DNA of 64,000 bases from positions 1,054,001 to 1,118,000 of the forward strand of contig NZ_RZGZ01000002.1 of the NCBI RefSeq assembly GCF_003990045.1, written 5' to 3'. Shown here one piece after another: positions 62,135-64,000 of this stretch; position 1 is the first letter of the stretch; the number at the start of each line of letters is the position of its first letter. The notes beneath the pieces are model-generated. The model was given only the letters and a program-made list of their open reading frames with translations, made no database searches and was not told the DNA's origin. The DNA comes from Labedella endophytica (GTDB taxonomy: Bacteria > Actinomycetota > Actinomycetes > Actinomycetales > Microbacteriaceae). The position numbers were made by a program, and so were the translations under genes.

Positions 62135-63067
62135 TCAGGGGTGGAGGAGGGTGAGGCCCGTGGCGCGCTCGGACTCGGCCCAGATCGCGGCGGCGACGTC
62201 CGGGTCGCGGGAGACGAGCGCCGGCGTCTCGAGCACCGGGGCACCCTTCAGGCGATAGCGCGGGCCGAAGGAGTCGCCGCCGTCGGCGAGCGGGTCGATC
62301 GCGGCACGCACCGTCGGCCACGCGCCGCGGTCCTTGCCCTGCGTGACCGACGCCTGCAGGTTGTCGACGAACCGCTCGCCCGCGCCCGGCTCGTTCACTC
62401 CCCGAACCGTCGGGGTGCGGCCCGTGATCGAGTAGCCGGGGTGCGCCACGAGCGCCCGCGTCTGCGCCCCCGCCGCACGGAGTCGCCGGTCGAGCTCCAG
62501 ACCGAAGGACCACGACATGATCTTCGACTGCGCGTAGGCACGCCACCCGGTGTAGCGGCGCTCGAGCTGCAGGTCGTCGACGTCGAGCCGGACGAGGCGC
62601 GTGGCGAGGCTGCCGAGCGTCACGACCCGCGCACCGGGGGTCCGCTCGAGCACGTCCACGAGCCGCGCGACGAGCGCGAAGTGGCCGAAGTGGTTGGTCA
62701 CCCCCACGAGCTCGAGCCCGTCGGGGCTGACCTCGCGCTGCCGTGGCGGGTGCACGATCCCGGCGTTCGTGATGAGCACGTCGAGCCGATCGAGGGCGGA
62801 GAGCTCCTTCGCGGCGCTGCGCACGGAACCGAGGTCCGCCGTGTCGAGACGGACGACGGACACCTCCGACCCGGGGACGAGGCGCTGGATCGCGGCACGG
62901 GCCCTGGCCGCCTTCATCTGATCGCGGCACACGAGCACCACACGGGCGCCGGCTCGGGCGAGCTGCAGCGAGGTGAAGAAACCGAGCCCGGCGTTCGCCC
63001 CCGTGACGGCGACGACCCGGCCGGCCTGCGACGGCAGGCGGGCCGGGTCCCACGCGACGGTGGTCAT
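62135..63067 (-). CDS. Short-chain dehydrogenase/reductase
   Basis: 310 residues from the ATG at 63067, which overlaps the chorismate mutase stop (ATGA). TGANAGLGFFTSLQLARAGA near residue 22, NAGIVHP near residue 100, and YAQSKIMSW near residue 178. The sequence is of the retinol-dehydrogenase-like/protochlorophyllide-reductase SDR group. Substrate unknown; linked to chorismate mutase only by operon. Confidence 0.9.
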   Translation of the reverse strand: MTTVAWDPARLPSQAGRVVAVTGANAGLGFFTSLQLARAGARVVLVCRDQMKAARARAAIQRLVPGSEVSVVRLDTADLGSVRSAAKELSALDRLDVLITNAGIVHPPRQREVSPDGLELVGVTNHFGHFALVARLVDVLERTPGARVVTLGSLATRLVRLDVDDLQLERRYTGWRAYAQSKIMSWSFGLELDRRLRAAGAQTRALVAHPGYSITGRTPTVRGVNEPGAGERFVDNLQASVTQGKDRGAWPTVRAAIDPLADGGDSFGPRYRLKGAPVLETPALVSRDPDVAAAIWAESERATGLTLLHP

Positions 63068-63363
63068 GCGTGCTCCGAGGCGATGCGCTCGTGGTGGTGG
63101 ATGACCTCGGCGACGACGAACGAGAACCACTTCTCGGCGAAGGCCGGGTCGAGTTCGCTCTCCTCCGCGAGGTTCCGCAGACGTTCCACCTGCTGCGACT
63201 CCCTCGACGGATCCGCGGCGGGGAGACCGTGGGTCGCCTTCAGATGCCCCACCTCCTGCGTGCACTTGAAGCGCTCCGCGAGGAGGTGGACGAGCGCCGC
63301 GTCGATGTTGTCGATGCTCTTGCGCAGACGGGTGAGTCGTTCGGTGACGTCGCTATCGGGCAT
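63064..63363 (-). CDS. Chorismate mutase (AroQ type)
   Basis: 99 residues, a single helical AroQ domain. Converts chorismate to prephenate for Phe and Tyr. Active-site residues visible: RLRKSIDNIDAALVHLLAER near residue 12, with the Arg, Asp and Arg series, and FKCTQEVGHLKATHGL (Lys) near residue 33. No signal peptide, so cytosolic. Its stop overlaps the SDR start. Confidence 0.9.
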   Translation of the reverse strand: MPDSDVTERLTRLRKSIDNIDAALVHLLAERFKCTQEVGHLKATHGLPAADPSRESQQVERLRNLAEESELDPAFAEKWFSFVVAEVIHHHERIASEHA

Positions 63364-63392
63364 ACCGAAACCCTAGCCGCCCGCTCCCCGTC

Positions 63393-64000
63393 TCAGCCGA
63401 GCGAACGCTCCGGGTGCGCGAGCACGTTGGTGAGGATCGGACGCGTCGCGAGCAGCGAGACCCGCACGAGCGCGAAGCCGAGCACGAAGCAGATCGCGAT
63501 GACGGCGATCGACAGCGGGGCCACGATGAGCGTCCACCCGACGAGCGGGAACACGAGGAGCCCTCCGAGAGCGGCCGACGTCATCGACACGAAGCCGAGC
63601 GGCGCCATGACGGAGCGCACACGGGCGGAGTCCATCGTGGCGAGCGGCATACCCACCCGGTCGAGGCTCACGTAGAGCTCGCGCCGGTCGAGCACGGCCG
63701 CGGCCTGGCCCACTCCCACCGAACACGCCACCATCAGGAAAGAGGCCACGAGGGTGATGAGGATACCGGTGCGGACATCGGTCGTGAGGAGCGCATCTTC
63801 GGCGGTCCCCCCTGCACTCATCGTGTCGAGGAACGCGGTGCCGGATCCGGCGACCACCGCGACGAAGCTCGTCATCGCGACGCCGCCGACGAGACGCCAG
63901 GCGGCCTTCGGCGATTCCAGGATGCCGCGGGCGGAGATCAGCTGGTCGGCCGTCTTCGCCGAACGCAGCTGGATGCGGGCGTAGACCGAGATCGCGAACG
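63393..64000 (-). CDS. Membrane permease, FtsX-like (5' end outside window)
   Basis: Partial; the reading frame enters from the right edge, so the start is not seen. The visible C-terminal 202 residues have about four hydrophobic segments (AWRLVGGVAMTSFVAVVAGS, GILITLVASFLMVACSVGVG, PLGFVSMTSAALGGLLVFPL, IVAPLSIAVIAICFVLGFAL). DRRELYVSLDRVGMPLATMD between them fits the FtsX loop typical of MacB-like permeases. The ATPase would lie to the right. Confidence 0.7.
   Translation of the reverse strand, partial: FAISVYARIQLRSAKTADQLISARGILESPKAAWRLVGGVAMTSFVAVVAGSGTAFLDTMSAGGTAEDALLTTDVRTGILITLVASFLMVACSVGVGQAAAVLDRRELYVSLDRVGMPLATMDSARVRSVMAPLGFVSMTSAALGGLLVFPLVGWTLIVAPLSIAVIAICFVLGFALVRVSLLATRPILTNVLAHPERSLG

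Overview
The window is high-GC DNA with dense genes, GTG starts, DUF222-HNH and DUF2510 proteins, a discrete PurS/PurQ/PurL and actinobacterial-type secreted proteins. This points to an actinobacterium, most likely a member of Microbacteriaceae; the family assignment is an inference. I see no rRNA, tRNA, CRISPR array, insertion sequence or prophage. It looks like ordinary chromosome with many small regulator-plus-target cassettes.

Layout. 1-1798: 5' part of a secreted beta-propeller/LamG protein (minus). 2009-2941 purC. 2972-4386: a secreted PKD-like protein and a lipoprotein. 4503-5906: DUF222-HNH nuclease. 6077-8146: TetR regulator and an orphan zinc alcohol dehydrogenase. 8402-9390 purS-purQ. 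9614-13167: heterodimeric ABC exporter. 13517-16363: cysteine-free HesB-like protein and purL, bracketed by two copies of one intergenic inverted-repeat element in opposite orientation. 16595-24558: sugar MFS porter, DUF2510 protein, AAA ATPase, serine hydrolase, GH15, SMP-30 lactonase, Pr6Pr membrane protein, DUF1349 protein and a small membrane protein. 24642-25804: VOC protein and WYL regulator. 26083-30005: stress-type island (SDR, Dps, FAD oxidoreductase, HVA1/DUF2945, SDR). 30091-35341: single genes (AraC/GyrI regulator, methyltransferase, three GNAT/CPBP/TetR genes, TPR, GrpB). 35397-39550: two-component system followed by a three-gene ABC-2 transporter. 39578-46035: LacI-controlled sugar ABC importer with a glycogen-debranching-type glycosidase. 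46046-48479: three small P-loop proteins and an HNH nuclease. 48630-50402: divergent AraC regulator and SDR. 50510-55581: zinc-uptake cluster aztA / aztB-aztD-like-aztC-aztD with a Zur-box-like site in the divergent promoter. 55559-56440: VOC/MarR pair. 56478-62064: TetR, an MMPL transporter with a degenerate ABC-ATPase tail, and a YhgE/Pip protein. 62135-64000: SDR, chorismate mutase and the 3' part of a permease.

How the genes work together. Regulators often sit divergently from their targets, and the shared promoter carries clear palindromes: TetR/CPBP, MarR/VOC, TetR/MMPL, LacI/sugar importer and Zur/azt. The purine genes are split over three loci, with TAGGAT- or GATAAT-type promoters. 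purL also has three copies of a 10-bp near-palindrome spaced exactly 21 bp apart. At least sixteen genes without a Shine-Dalgarno have an [T/G]AnnnT hexamer ending 6 or 7 nt before the start codon, which suggests leaderless mRNAs.
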